Positions 40,838 to 50,110 of a stretch of DNA of 64,000 nt are shown here, piece by piece; positions within the stretch are counted from its first letter, which is position 1; each line of letters starts with the position of its first letter. The notes beneath the pieces are model-generated. The model was not told where the DNA came from. It was given only the letters and a program-made list of their open reading frames with translations, and searched no databases. The position numbers were made by a program, and so were the translations under genes. Origin of the DNA: Alistipes sp. (GTDB lineage Bacteria; Bacteroidota; Bacteroidia; Bacteroidales; Rikenellaceae); contig JAFQFV010000022.1 of assembly GCA_017398555.1 (NCBI GenBank), positions 1 to 64,000 on the forward strand. Reading direction: 5' to 3'.

Positions 40838-40868
40838 CAAAAGTAGTGCAATTTAGGCAATTATCAAA
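40838..40868 (-). promoter_or_regulatory. Promoter of tmRNA
   Basis: On the minus strand TTTG (40865-40868), 19 bases, TACTTTTG (40838-40845). The -33 box lies in the final codons of the upstream glycosyltransferase gene. Confidence 0.8.
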
Positions 40869-41925
40869 ACAAATCCTCGTACTTATCGCGAATTACTGCC
40901 CAAGTATAGAGTGTTTTGGCGATATTTTGCAACTCCACATTCTCCTTTATCGGCAATGCAAGCAGGGCAGAAAGTGACTCTGCATCAGAGAAATAGAGCG
41001 CCTTATTTTTAGTTGTTTCGCGATTATAGACCACATCGAAAGCAAATATCTCTCGCCCAAAGAACATCGCCTCCACGAGCGAAGGATTTGTTCCTCCCGC
41101 ACTATGACCGTGAATATATCGCGCAGCATTAGAACGCAAGACATATAACTGTTTAAGGTCATAAATAGGGTCGAGAAGCGAGATATTTTCATATTTTTCG
41201 AACTCTTTGCGCAGCTCAACGCCATAATTACTTCGAGCCCAATTACCAACAAAGAGTAACCTTGCGCCACTTTTTGCCGCCGCCTCAAGAACAATATGAC
41301 AGTTATTTTCCGGTTCTATACGACATAATGCAAAGCTATACTCAAACGGTTTAACTCCGTATTTATCAAGCACTTGCGTTGCAAAATCAGCATCTACACT
41401 CTGCACCACGTGGTCACCACCATAAGCAATCAGTTCCGACTCGGCATTATACTCATCCCTCAAGTAATCGACAATTCCTTGATTATCAGCAATTATCTTA
41501 TGCGAGAACTTTACTGCACAGCTCTCCGAGAATTTCAGAAACCAACGTGCAAATTTTCCCCACTTGGCTCTACGATGCTCCAAGCCATCTACATTTGTCA
41601 CTATTTTAGCACGACTCAACAGACGAAATATCGGCAAAAATATAGCACCCGAAACGCCTAAAATCAGCACCACATCATAACCCCAAAGCGCAGAAATTAG
41701 CGAAAGTATATCGTAAGGTATGCTTTGTATTCCATTGGCCCTCAATGGTATATACTTCAGCGCAGCCCCCTTATAGCTCTCCATTCGAGAGCCCATATCC
41801 TTAGAGCTGCAAAAGACCGTATAGTCCATCTTATCACTCTCGATAAGATTTTCTACAAGCGACTCAAAACCTCCGTAATTAGCCGGAACACCCTGAGTTC
41901 CGATTATAGCAACACGTCTCTTCAT
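40864..41925 (-). CDS. Glycosyltransferase with DUF1972 N-terminal domain
   Basis: A 353-residue GT-B type transferase. The N terminus RRVAIIGTQGVPANYGGFESLVENL is the DUF1972 signature seen in rhamnosyl- and other capsule/O-antigen transferases. The C-terminal Rossmann domain has the nucleotide-sugar site (FALCRIEPENNCHIVLEAA, then HGHSAGGTNPSLVEAMFFG with the conserved Glu). No membrane helix of note. It should add a sugar in surface polysaccharide synthesis, but it stands alone here, next to the iron uptake genes, so the acceptor is unknown. Its ATG overlaps by one base the stop of the small FeoB-associated gene. Confidence 0.85.
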   Translation of the reverse strand: MKRRVAIIGTQGVPANYGGFESLVENLIESDKMDYTVFCSSKDMGSRMESYKGAALKYIPLRANGIQSIPYDILSLISALWGYDVVLILGVSGAIFLPIFRLLSRAKIVTNVDGLEHRRAKWGKFARWFLKFSESCAVKFSHKIIADNQGIVDYLRDEYNAESELIAYGGDHVVQSVDADFATQVLDKYGVKPFEYSFALCRIEPENNCHIVLEAAAKSGARLLFVGNWARSNYGVELRKEFEKYENISLLDPIYDLKQLYVLRSNAARYIHGHSAGGTNPSLVEAMFFGREIFAFDVVYNRETTKNKALYFSDAESLSALLALPIKENVELQNIAKTLYTWAVIRDKYEDLF

Positions 41926-42053
41926 TATCTTTTACGTTTATCACACTGCTTTGTGCAGCCCCTACAAGGATTTCTAAATTCAAGCCAAAGATATCGCAGC
42001 AGGAATAGTGCTGCAACAAGAACAACTATCAGAGTAACAAGTATTTGCATCAT
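41925..42053 (-). CDS. FeoB-associated Cys-rich membrane protein
   Basis: A 42-residue protein starting MMQILVTLIVVLVAALFLL, one transmembrane helix followed by a short tail with three cysteines (FRNPCRGCTKQCDKRKR). This is the pattern of the small FeoB-associated proteins of Bacteroidetes, thought to help Fe2+ uptake. The ATG overlaps the feoB stop (ATGA), so it is translationally coupled. A longer upstream in-frame extension exists but lies inside feoB and is not used. Confidence 0.8.
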   Translation of the reverse strand: MMQILVTLIVVLVAALFLLRYLWLEFRNPCRGCTKQCDKRKR

Positions 42054-44104
42054 ATCAATTGAACTATATGATAAACTACAAATGCAAGTACCCAGGCCAC
42101 AGCCGTTGTATATACAGCAGACGCCACAGCCCACCACTTACCATACTCGGACGCGATAGTGGCAAGCGTAGCGACACAAGGGAAATAGAGCAGTGTGAAT
42201 ATCAACAAAGCAAGCACCGATGCCTTTGAAAAATCACCACTCTTAACGAGTTTTAGATGTAGATTTTCGCTATTATCAGCCTCATTCTCTCCATTATATA
42301 ACACACCTATAGTACTAACAATCACCTCCTTAGCCGCGATACCAGATATTAGCGCCACACTACTCTTCCAATTTAGTCCGATAGGCTCAAAAACCGGCTC
42401 ACAAGCCTTACCCAACTTGCCAATATAGGACTGCTCAAAGTGTTGTTGCTGACTCATCTCCTCTTCGCCACGAGGGAAGTAACTCAGCGCCCAAATAACA
42501 ATCGAAGCGGCAAGGATAACACCACTTAAATTCTTGATATAGTGAGCACAACGGTCCCACATATGCGAAAGCGTTGCTCGGAGTGTTGGCAGGCGATAAG
42601 GGGTAAGCTCCATAACAAAAGGGGTCTCATCCGCCGAGAAACAGAACTTACGCATCAGTAACGACGTTATCATAGCCACCACTATACCGAGCAGATAGAG
42701 CCCGAAGAGTATAGTACCCGAATTATTACCAAAGAAACAGCCCAAAAATAGAATATAGACAGGCAGACGAGCACTACACGATATAAATGGCAATATCAGC
42801 GCCGTAATAATGCGCGAACTACGGCTCTCGATAGTTCGTGTCGCCATAACTGCCGGAACATTACAGCCAAAGCCCATCACAAGCGGAATAAATGACTTTC
42901 CGTGCAGACCCACCTTGCGCATCAATCTATCCATTATAAATGCCGCGCGAGAGAGGTAACCCGAATCCTCCATAAAGGCGATAAACAGGTATAAAATCAT
43001 AATATTGGGCAGAAAGACTATTACACTACCCACTCCGCCTATAACTCCATCAAGAAGAAGGTCTTTAAGCAGACCCGGCGACATTATCCTATCAACAAAC
43101 CCACTCAGCAGTGACACTCCGCTCTCAATCCACTGCTGTGGGTACTCTCCAAGCGAGAATGTACAATAGAACATCACCCACATAACGACAAAGAAGATAG
43201 GGTAGCCCCATATTCTATGTGTGACCACCTCGTCAATATGCTTTGACAAGTCTCGGCGGCTCTGCGGGCGGGTAAGTGTCTGACGCAAAGCTCCAGATAT
43301 ATAGCCATACTTCTGATTGGCAAAGGTATTTTCGATACTCTCAGATGAGCCCAAATCGTAGTGAAGGTGATCCTGCTCCTTTCGCACAACAACCATCCAA
43401 CTCTTAAACTGCGGAGCCTGCTGGAGCATTGATATTATCTGAGTATCGCCCTCAAGCAGCTTTGTGGCGTAATATCGCGGTGGAAATGGCTTCGGAAGCT
43501 GCTCACGGTGTTCCTTCAGGGCCTTTGCAACGCTCTTAACACTCTGCTCGGCAATACCCTGATTGATATGAACGTGCTTTACGCTACTCTCCTTACCCTC
43601 ATAGACATCTACGATAGTGTCAAGCAGTTGGGCAATTCCTCTATCGTGATGGCTGACAACGGGGACCATCGGCACTCCCATCATCTGACCCAAGAGCTTA
43701 TAATCGAGCGTGCAACCTGTAGCCTCCAACTCGTCATACTTACTCAGAGCAACGACAATGCGCTGATCCATATCCAGAAGCTCCGAGGTAAGGTACAAAC
43801 TCTGCTCAAGGGTAGATGCTGTGACTAAATTGAGGACTATATCGTGCTCTGCACGGGCGATGTGGGCCTTTACCTCTCGCTCCTCTGCGGTATGGGAGGT
43901 GAGAGCATTAACACCAACAAGTTCTGTGACTTGTAATTTATAACCCCTATAAAGGCCTTCGGAGTTGCTGCAAAGCCTTAAAATAGAGTTAAACAGAGAA
44001 CTCTTGCCACTATTCGGATTACCTACAAGGGCAATAACAATTCGCTTACCGCTATCTAAATTCTGCACTTTAGTGCAGGTATCATCTCTCCCTATACTGC
44101 TCAT
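42050..44104 (-). CDS. feoB: Ferrous iron transport protein B
   Basis: The start is set at MSSIGRDD (684 residues); codons further upstream are unlikely. The N-terminal G domain has GNPNSGKSSLFN (G1), the G2 region, LNLVTASTLEQSLYL (G3 area; the DxxG is atypical) and ALSKYDE (a divergent G4, normally NKxD). Two Gate domains follow with many helices (IMILYLFIAFMEDSGYLSRAAF, then VMGFGCNVPAVMATRTI with the conserved Cys). It imports Fe2+ across the inner membrane. No FeoA domain is fused and none is seen in the window. The gene starts a short operon with the Cys-rich partner and the glycosyltransferase. Confidence 0.92.
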   Translation of the reverse strand: MSSIGRDDTCTKVQNLDSGKRIVIALVGNPNSGKSSLFNSILRLCSNSEGLYRGYKLQVTELVGVNALTSHTAEEREVKAHIARAEHDIVLNLVTASTLEQSLYLTSELLDMDQRIVVALSKYDELEATGCTLDYKLLGQMMGVPMVPVVSHHDRGIAQLLDTIVDVYEGKESSVKHVHINQGIAEQSVKSVAKALKEHREQLPKPFPPRYYATKLLEGDTQIISMLQQAPQFKSWMVVVRKEQDHLHYDLGSSESIENTFANQKYGYISGALRQTLTRPQSRRDLSKHIDEVVTHRIWGYPIFFVVMWVMFYCTFSLGEYPQQWIESGVSLLSGFVDRIMSPGLLKDLLLDGVIGGVGSVIVFLPNIMILYLFIAFMEDSGYLSRAAFIMDRLMRKVGLHGKSFIPLVMGFGCNVPAVMATRTIESRSSRIITALILPFISCSARLPVYILFLGCFFGNNSGTILFGLYLLGIVVAMITSLLMRKFCFSADETPFVMELTPYRLPTLRATLSHMWDRCAHYIKNLSGVILAASIVIWALSYFPRGEEEMSQQQHFEQSYIGKLGKACEPVFEPIGLNWKSSVALISGIAAKEVIVSTIGVLYNGENEADNSENLHLKLVKSGDFSKASVLALLIFTLLYFPCVATLATIASEYGKWWAVASAVYTTAVAWVLAFVVYHIVQLI

Positions 44105-44154
44105 AATGGCTACAAAGTTATACTTTGTAATCCAAAAAAGCAAATATAATCACA

Positions 44155-45510
44155 CTATTCGACACCGCCGCCCAAAGCCTTACACAGATTTATGTAGTTG
44201 ATATACTGCGTCGCTATCAAATTTGAATACTCCATCTGCGAGTTATAGAGAGTTCTCTCTGCGTCAATCACATCCAAATAGGCAGTTAATCCATTGAGAT
44301 AGAGCTGATTAGTCAGCTTACTTATTGTATCATTCACCTGCACAAGTTCCTGATATTTCGCCAACTGCTCCCGATATGTAGATATGGCCACCAACGCCTT
44401 CTCAACATCCGATAGAGCCGTCAAAAAATCTTGTCGATACGCAAGAAGAGCTTGATTATACCGCTCGACAGCAACTTTCTCACTGTTTTTAAGCGCCCTA
44501 AATCTGTAAATCGGCTGCGTGAGAGACAACATTGCACTCCACGACCACGACCCCTTTGCAAAGAGTTTGGATATATCGCTTGAAATAAGTCCACCTTCGC
44601 CCGTCAAAGAGAGCAGAGGGAAGCGAGCTACACGTGCCAATTTTGCAGAGGCCGCAGCGGATATCATCGAGGCATAACTGCTCATAACATCGGGTCTGCG
44701 ATAGAGCAAATCCGAGGGTATCCCGACGGGTATGGCTATCGGTATATATTTGGTTGATATAATGTTATCATCTGTTATATAATCCATTGGTTCAGGTTCT
44801 TGTCCGAGCAACAGATTGAGCGATAACTTCGTCTGCGCAATAGCTCGCTCATAGAGAGGAATATCCGCATTCGAGGTGTATAAAAGGCTATAAGCCTGCT
44901 CGCGATTGAGCTTTGTCGCCATACCGTATTTGTAGAGCGAATCGACAAGAACAGCCGTCTGACTTCGCAGGCGTGAGCTCTCTGCTGCGGTATTCAGATT
45001 GCGCTGATATTGCAGCAGAGTAAAGTATGTCGTTGCCACCTCGGCAGCAAGTGAGAGCTTTACGCCCTCATATTGCCACTGAGCATACTCAACATTCGCC
45101 TTTGCGGAGGTTGTAGCAGCCTTTAACTCGCCAAAGAGGGGTATTTCCCAGCTCACATACGGTTCTAAAACATACTGCTGCGAGATATCGCCATTGCCAT
45201 CGCCACTAACTGTCGCGCTACGGCCAAAATCGAAAGATGGGAGGAACTGCGAGCGAACAACCTTCATATTAGCCTTTGCCTCCTCAATCTTTGAAACAGC
45301 ACTCTTCAAATCATAATTTGACTGCAATGCAATGTTTATCAGGCGGTTAAGTGTTGTATCCCGAAATATCTTCCACCACTCTTTTTCGAGAGTTATACTA
45401 TCGCCATAACCACCGTAAAGATACTTTTGTGGCACGATAACCGTTGGCTGTTGCAATTTGGGATTACAAGCAACCAATAGCAGTGCAAATATTGTAACTA
45501 TCTGTTTCAT
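44155..45510 (-). CDS. RND efflux outer-membrane lipoprotein (TolC/OprM-like)
   Basis: A 451-residue outer-membrane channel of the NodT/OprM group. The N terminus MKQIVTIFALLLVAC is a lipoprotein signal with Cys15. Two outer_efflux repeats are visible as long helices (NYDLKSAVSKIEEAKANMKVVRSQFLPSF and SYASMISAAASAKLARVARFPLLSLTGE). The end TQYINYINLCKALGGGVE is typical. It should form the exit duct of the pump encoded just upstream; its start overlaps the permease stop by four bases (ATGA type). Substrate is unknown. Confidence 0.9.
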   Translation of the reverse strand: MKQIVTIFALLLVACNPKLQQPTVIVPQKYLYGGYGDSITLEKEWWKIFRDTTLNRLINIALQSNYDLKSAVSKIEEAKANMKVVRSQFLPSFDFGRSATVSGDGNGDISQQYVLEPYVSWEIPLFGELKAATTSAKANVEYAQWQYEGVKLSLAAEVATTYFTLLQYQRNLNTAAESSRLRSQTAVLVDSLYKYGMATKLNREQAYSLLYTSNADIPLYERAIAQTKLSLNLLLGQEPEPMDYITDDNIISTKYIPIAIPVGIPSDLLYRRPDVMSSYASMISAAASAKLARVARFPLLSLTGEGGLISSDISKLFAKGSWSWSAMLSLTQPIYRFRALKNSEKVAVERYNQALLAYRQDFLTALSDVEKALVAISTYREQLAKYQELVQVNDTISKLTNQLYLNGLTAYLDVIDAERTLYNSQMEYSNLIATQYINYINLCKALGGGVE

Positions 45511-48500
45511 AACTTCTTAATTAGGTAATATAAAGCAGGGTAGAGGAGTATTCCTACCGTTGTTGCCGCGACCATTCCACCAACAAGAGCAACGCCCATA
45601 ACGTTTCGGGCGGTATGGAACACACCACTTGCAAAGACAAGTGGCAACACTCCTAAAACAAAGGCAGAGGCGGTCATTATAATCGGTCGCGCTCGAAGCG
45701 TGGCTGCCTCGACCGTTGCCGAGAGTAAGTCTGTGCCATTTTGATAACTTTTATCGGCATATTCAACCACAAGAATTGCATTCTTCGCCGCCAAACCAAT
45801 AAGCATTACCATCGAAATCTGCATATAGATATCGTTCACCATCTCCGCATTAAACAGATGCACAATAGAGATAGCCACTAACGCACCAAGCATAGCAAGA
45901 GGCACGGAGAGAAGTATTGCTATCGGCAGTTTCCAACTCTCGTAAAGTATTGATAGAATGAGAAATACAAAGACTAATGCTATCAAATATACAACCCAGC
46001 TATTGCCACTCTCTCGGCTCTCCAGCAGCGATACACCGCTCCAACTTGTCGCCATATTATCGGGCAAAACGCTCTGTGCAATCGCCTCAATGTCCGCCAT
46101 TGCCTGCGATGTCGATACACCTTTAGCCGGCGTCACGGTAACCTGTGCTGCATTATAGAGGTTAAACTGCTCGACAAATGCAACGCCCACCGTATCTTTG
46201 GCCGACACAAACGTCGATAGAGGAATACTCTCGCCATCGCTTGTAGTGACAAAATAACTCTTCAAATCCTCCTCCGTCTGACGATACTCCGGCGCAGCGG
46301 CGATATAACTACGATATAGACGACCAAAGCGGGTAAAGTTGTCTATGTACCTGCTACCGAGCAGGGTAGAGAGCTCATTGTAGAGTTCCGACAGATTGAC
46401 ACCCTTCATCATCGCATACTCTCTATCGATAGTCAAACCCTTCTGCGGCACCGAGTTATTAAACTGCGAATATGCCGCAGAAAAACTCCTATTTTGATTG
46501 AGCGTATCGAGCAATTTTGCAAGATTTTCACCCAAATATTCGCTGCCACGGCCCTCGGTATCCAGCAGGGCAAAAGTCACTCCCGACGTAACTCCAAGAC
46601 CCGGTATTGCGGGTTGTATAAAGGCGTAACACTCAACATCTTGAATAGTTTTATTAAACTCATAATTTAACTGCTGCGCAATCTCCGAAGAGGATAATTT
46701 TCGCTCGTCAAAACCCGTCAATCTGACAAAAATCACTCCGCAATTTGTAGCCGCCGTACCCGACAGCATATTAAATCCCGCAACAACAGCCGTACTCTCA
46801 ATGTCATTACGGCTACGAATGATTTTATCAACCTTTGCCATAGCCTGCTGCGTTACTTGCAGAGAACTTGCTGGTGCGCCACTGACAGAGACCATCAAAT
46901 AGCCCTGATCTTCATCGGGCAAGAAGCCTGACGGGAGTATGTTCCACAGCAGAACGGCTACCGCCAATATCGCCGCAATAGCCCATTTTGTCACCTTTGT
47001 TCGTGGCACAGTTCCCTCTGTTGCTCCTTTATATCGGGTCATAAAGCGGTCAAAGGCCCTATTAAAGCCCCGAAAAATAGATTTCGGATTGCCTGATTTC
47101 GGTTTAAGCAGCAATGCACACAAAGCAGGGGAGAGTGTCAGCGCGTTAATTGTCGAGAAGAAGACGGCAACCGATATTGTAACAGCAAATTGCTGAAACA
47201 ACTTTCCCGTAATACCGCCCGTAAATGAAACGGGGATAAATACAGCCAGCAACACAACTGATGTCGCGATAACCGGAGCTGTCACGCTCTTCATTGCCGA
47301 AACGGTTGCATCAAACGGCTTTAACCCCTTATCTATACCCACCTGCACTGCTTCAACCACAACTATCGCATCATCGACAACAAGACCAATAGCGAGCACC
47401 AAACCCAGCAGGGAGATGACATTTATACTCACCCCAAGCAACGGGAAGGCGACAAAAGTACCCACAATAGATACAGGGATTGCCACCAGCGGAATAATCG
47501 TTGCTCGCCAATCCTGAATAAAGAGGAATATAATGGCCATCACCAGCAATAGCGAGGCTATCAAAGTCCAGACAATCTCCTCAATTCCCGCCTTGATACT
47601 CTCCGTACCATCCACAATGGTAGAGTAGTGCAAACCATCAGGAAAGCGCTCTGCGGAGCGCTCCATCTGCGATTTTACGCGATTTGCCACATCGACAGCA
47701 TTACTTCCCGGCTCTTGATAGACCACCATTACAGCTGTCGGCTTATCTTCAAAGAGCGACTGCGTGCCGTAGCTCTGACTTCCGAGCGTAACATCAGCAA
47801 CCTCGGAGAGATAGACCTGACGACCATCTGTGGTAGTTCTAAGCACGATATTAGAAAACTCCTCCGCCGTAGCAAACTGCTTGGGCATAGTTACCGTATA
47901 TGTGTAGCTTGTCCCCTTCGGCGCAGGCTCTGCTCCGAATTGACCCGCAGGATATGCTCCGGCTTGCGTAGCTATTGCATCTACAATCTGATCTACCGAG
48001 ATACCATAGTAGTCCAACACATCAGGACGCAACCATATTCGCATAGCATATTCGGCAGCACCCATAATAGAGACTTTACCTACACCATCTACTTTAAGTA
48101 ATTCGTTTTGTAGATTGATATAGGCATAGTTAGAGATAAATTCGCCATCATAACGTCCATCGCTATAGAGCGCATAGACCATCAAAAATCCCGTCTGACT
48201 CTTTCGTGTCACAACGCCTTGCTCAACGACAGTTTGTGGCAGGAGAGAGGTCGCTGCAGCAACATTATTCTGCACAAAAACAGCGTTCATATCGGGGTCA
48301 GAGCCAACCTCGAAGGTCACTTGCAGACTCATCGTGCCATCCGAGCCGCTAATGGCGTCAATATAGAGCATATCGCTCACACCCATAATATTCTCGGCAA
48401 TAGGGGTTGCGACGCTATTTGCCACACTCTGGGCATCTGCACCATTATAGGTCGCACTAACCTCCACAACGGGCGGAGTGATATCGGGATACTGCTCTAT

Positions 48501-48593
48501 GGATAGATTTATAATAGATATTGCGCCAAGCATAAGCACAATAATCGACAGCGACATCGCTGCAATGGGGCGCGAGATAAATATATTTTTCAT
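45507..48593 (-). CDS. RND multidrug efflux permease (HAE1/AcrB-like)
   Basis: A 1028-residue inner-membrane proton antiporter. It begins MKNIFISRPIAAMSLSIIVL and has the two tandem halves with large periplasmic loops. The proton-relay Asp pair is in GLVLAIGLVVDDAIVVVEAVQ (helix 4). The second-half motif is LIGLAAKNAILVVEYAD. Further HAE1 features are PDITPPVVEVSATYNGADAQ and QFAVTISVAVFFSTINALTLSPALCALLLKP. The middle gene of a three-part operon (adaptor - permease - channel), with four-base overlaps on both sides. Likely exports lipophilic toxins or bile-like compounds; not shown. Confidence 0.94.
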   Translation of the reverse strand: MKNIFISRPIAAMSLSIIVLMLGAISIINLSIEQYPDITPPVVEVSATYNGADAQSVANSVATPIAENIMGVSDMLYIDAISGSDGTMSLQVTFEVGSDPDMNAVFVQNNVAAATSLLPQTVVEQGVVTRKSQTGFLMVYALYSDGRYDGEFISNYAYINLQNELLKVDGVGKVSIMGAAEYAMRIWLRPDVLDYYGISVDQIVDAIATQAGAYPAGQFGAEPAPKGTSYTYTVTMPKQFATAEEFSNIVLRTTTDGRQVYLSEVADVTLGSQSYGTQSLFEDKPTAVMVVYQEPGSNAVDVANRVKSQMERSAERFPDGLHYSTIVDGTESIKAGIEEIVWTLIASLLLVMAIIFLFIQDWRATIIPLVAIPVSIVGTFVAFPLLGVSINVISLLGLVLAIGLVVDDAIVVVEAVQVGIDKGLKPFDATVSAMKSVTAPVIATSVVLLAVFIPVSFTGGITGKLFQQFAVTISVAVFFSTINALTLSPALCALLLKPKSGNPKSIFRGFNRAFDRFMTRYKGATEGTVPRTKVTKWAIAAILAVAVLLWNILPSGFLPDEDQGYLMVSVSGAPASSLQVTQQAMAKVDKIIRSRNDIESTAVVAGFNMLSGTAATNCGVIFVRLTGFDERKLSSSEIAQQLNYEFNKTIQDVECYAFIQPAIPGLGVTSGVTFALLDTEGRGSEYLGENLAKLLDTLNQNRSFSAAYSQFNNSVPQKGLTIDREYAMMKGVNLSELYNELSTLLGSRYIDNFTRFGRLYRSYIAAAPEYRQTEEDLKSYFVTTSDGESIPLSTFVSAKDTVGVAFVEQFNLYNAAQVTVTPAKGVSTSQAMADIEAIAQSVLPDNMATSWSGVSLLESRESGNSWVVYLIALVFVFLILSILYESWKLPIAILLSVPLAMLGALVAISIVHLFNAEMVNDIYMQISMVMLIGLAAKNAILVVEYADKSYQNGTDLLSATVEAATLRARPIIMTASAFVLGVLPLVFASGVFHTARNVMGVALVGGMVAATTVGILLYPALYYLIKKL

Positions 48594-49696
48594 AACAGCT
48601 TAACTCGTTGGCCATTAGACAATTTTACACCTCCATTCCGCACGACTCGCTCCGTTGGCTGCAAGCCCGAAAGTATTACTCTGCGACCGCTATCCAACAT
48701 CTGCCCGACAGCAACTTCTCGATAGTGCACCGTAGAGTCGCTATCAACCACCCAGACAGAATTTACACCCTGAATCTCATTTATAGATGATGCAGGCACA
48801 GTAATTTTGGGCTGGGATGTACCGATATTTGTCTTTACACGTGCAAATTGCCCCGATTTAAGGCGATAATCGGGATTAGGGAAGGTGACCACAATAATTA
48901 TCGTACCCTCATTCGCCGCAACAGCGCTCTTTGTAAAGCTATAGCTGCCCCTCATCGGATATCTTGTTCCGTCAGCCAAGTAGAGCTCGATATCCGACAG
49001 CAAATCCTTATTGTTATAAGTGAAGGCCTTACGACCCGACAGGGCAAGGTATTGACTAATCGGTATTGCCACATCGGCACAGAGGGTATCTATATTCTCA
49101 ATCTTCGTAAGTGTCGAGAATTTGGTTCCTGGGCCTACATAGTCACCCACATAGGCCTCCGAGGTCGATATAATACCATTTATAGAGGCCTTTATCGTCG
49201 TATATTCGACATCCAGCTCTGCGTTGCGAAGATTCTGCTCTGCCGACCGTACCGACTCCTGCGCAGCCCGATATTGTGCCGTATATTGATCCAACTGCGC
49301 CTGCGATATTGCATCTATCGCCGCCAACGGCACTGCTCGGTTATAGTTGTTTGCCGCCTCGACAGCCTGAGCCTTGGCTGACTCAAAAGCTGCCCTTGCT
49401 GCAATCATATCCGCATTTTGGCGTCTATTCTCTATCTTGAATATAGTTTGTCCTCTCTTTACAGGCATACCATTCTCAAAGAGCTTTGCCGAGAGATAAC
49501 CAGCCACCCGTGGTTGCACAATGGCAACATAGTTGGGACTAAGAGTACTTATAAAACTCTGACGAGTGACAACATCTTCTACAGCAACAGTTACAGGCTC
49601 TACTACAATAGGCTCAGGAACCCTCTGCTTTGAGGGCCGAATACAAGAGTTTGCGGCAAATAACACCACCAATAGCGAGATAACTTTTGTTTTCAT
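48590..49696 (-). CDS. RND periplasmic adaptor lipoprotein (MexA/AcrA-like)
   Basis: The start is set at MKTKVISLLVVLFA because the lipobox ANSC (about Cys18) follows; 368 residues. The hairpin and barrel parts are visible: VAGYLSAKLFENGMPVKRGQTIFKI (lipoyl half), the coiled-coil hairpin rich in Ala and Gln (AARAAFESAKAQAVEAANNYN and AQYRAAQESVRSAEQNLRNAEL), INGIISTSEAYVGDYVGPGTKF (second lipoyl half), and the membrane-proximal domain ending LQPTERVVRNGGVKLSNGQRVKLL. First gene of the pump operon. The region upstream to 49866 is AT-rich and shared with the divergent Hc1 promoter. Confidence 0.92.
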   Translation of the reverse strand: MKTKVISLLVVLFAANSCIRPSKQRVPEPIVVEPVTVAVEDVVTRQSFISTLSPNYVAIVQPRVAGYLSAKLFENGMPVKRGQTIFKIENRRQNADMIAARAAFESAKAQAVEAANNYNRAVPLAAIDAISQAQLDQYTAQYRAAQESVRSAEQNLRNAELDVEYTTIKASINGIISTSEAYVGDYVGPGTKFSTLTKIENIDTLCADVAIPISQYLALSGRKAFTYNNKDLLSDIELYLADGTRYPMRGSYSFTKSAVAANEGTIIIVVTFPNPDYRLKSGQFARVKTNIGTSQPKITVPASSINEIQGVNSVWVVDSDSTVHYREVAVGQMLDSGRRVILSGLQPTERVVRNGGVKLSNGQRVKLL

Positions 49697-49794
49697 AATA
49701 GTACACACTTTATCCCGTAGAAAGTCAAAAAATATACCGTAAAGGTGATTTTATTCAGTTTTTTCTCTTTTTTCAGCAAAAATGAATGAAAATA

Positions 49795-49826
49795 TTTGGT
49801 TTTTATCTAAACAGTTTATATATTTG
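49795..49826 (+). promoter_or_regulatory. Promoter of the Hc1 gene
   Basis: TTTG (49795-49798), 20 bases, TATATTTG (49819-49826). Predicted leader of about 34 bases. Confidence 0.72.
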
Positions 49827-49866
49827 TATAAACAAACCGTTTTAATTAACAAATACTTAAAGAATT

Positions 49867-50043
49867 ATGAAAGCATTAGTAGAGAAGATTAACGCACTGA
49901 TCGCAGATTTCCAGGTAAACGCTGCTGCTCAGGTAGAGAAGGGTAACAAGGCTGCTGGTACTCGCGCACGTAAGGCTGCCCTCGAGTTGAGCAAGGAGCT
50001 TAAGGAGTTCCGTAAGGTGTCTGTAGAGGAGGCTAAGAAATAA
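49867..50043 (+). CDS. Histone H1-like protein Hc1
   Basis: A 58-residue, Lys/Glu-rich, all-helical protein beginning MKALVEKINALIADFQ and containing QVEKGNKAAGTRARKAALE and KELKEFRKVS, ending EEAKK. This matches the short Hc1-type histone-like proteins conserved in Bacteroidetes. It likely binds DNA or RNA in the nucleoid. Codon choice is highly biased (GAG, AAG, GCT, CGT), as in strongly expressed genes. A consensus promoter and a strong terminator frame it as a monocistronic unit. Confidence 0.9.
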   Translation: MKALVEKINALIADFQVNAAAQVEKGNKAAGTRARKAALELSKELKEFRKVSVEEAKK

Positions 50044-50064
50044 GCAACTCTCTTCGACAATGAT

Positions 50065-50095
50065 AAAGGGGACAAATGTCCCCTTTATTTTTTTT
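50065..50095 (+). terminator. Terminator of the Hc1 gene
   Basis: AAAGGGGACA pairs with TGTCCCCTTT (10 bp, loop AA), followed by ATTTTTTTTT. Confidence 0.9.
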
Positions 50096-50110
50096 GCCAT
50101 AACCTCTACT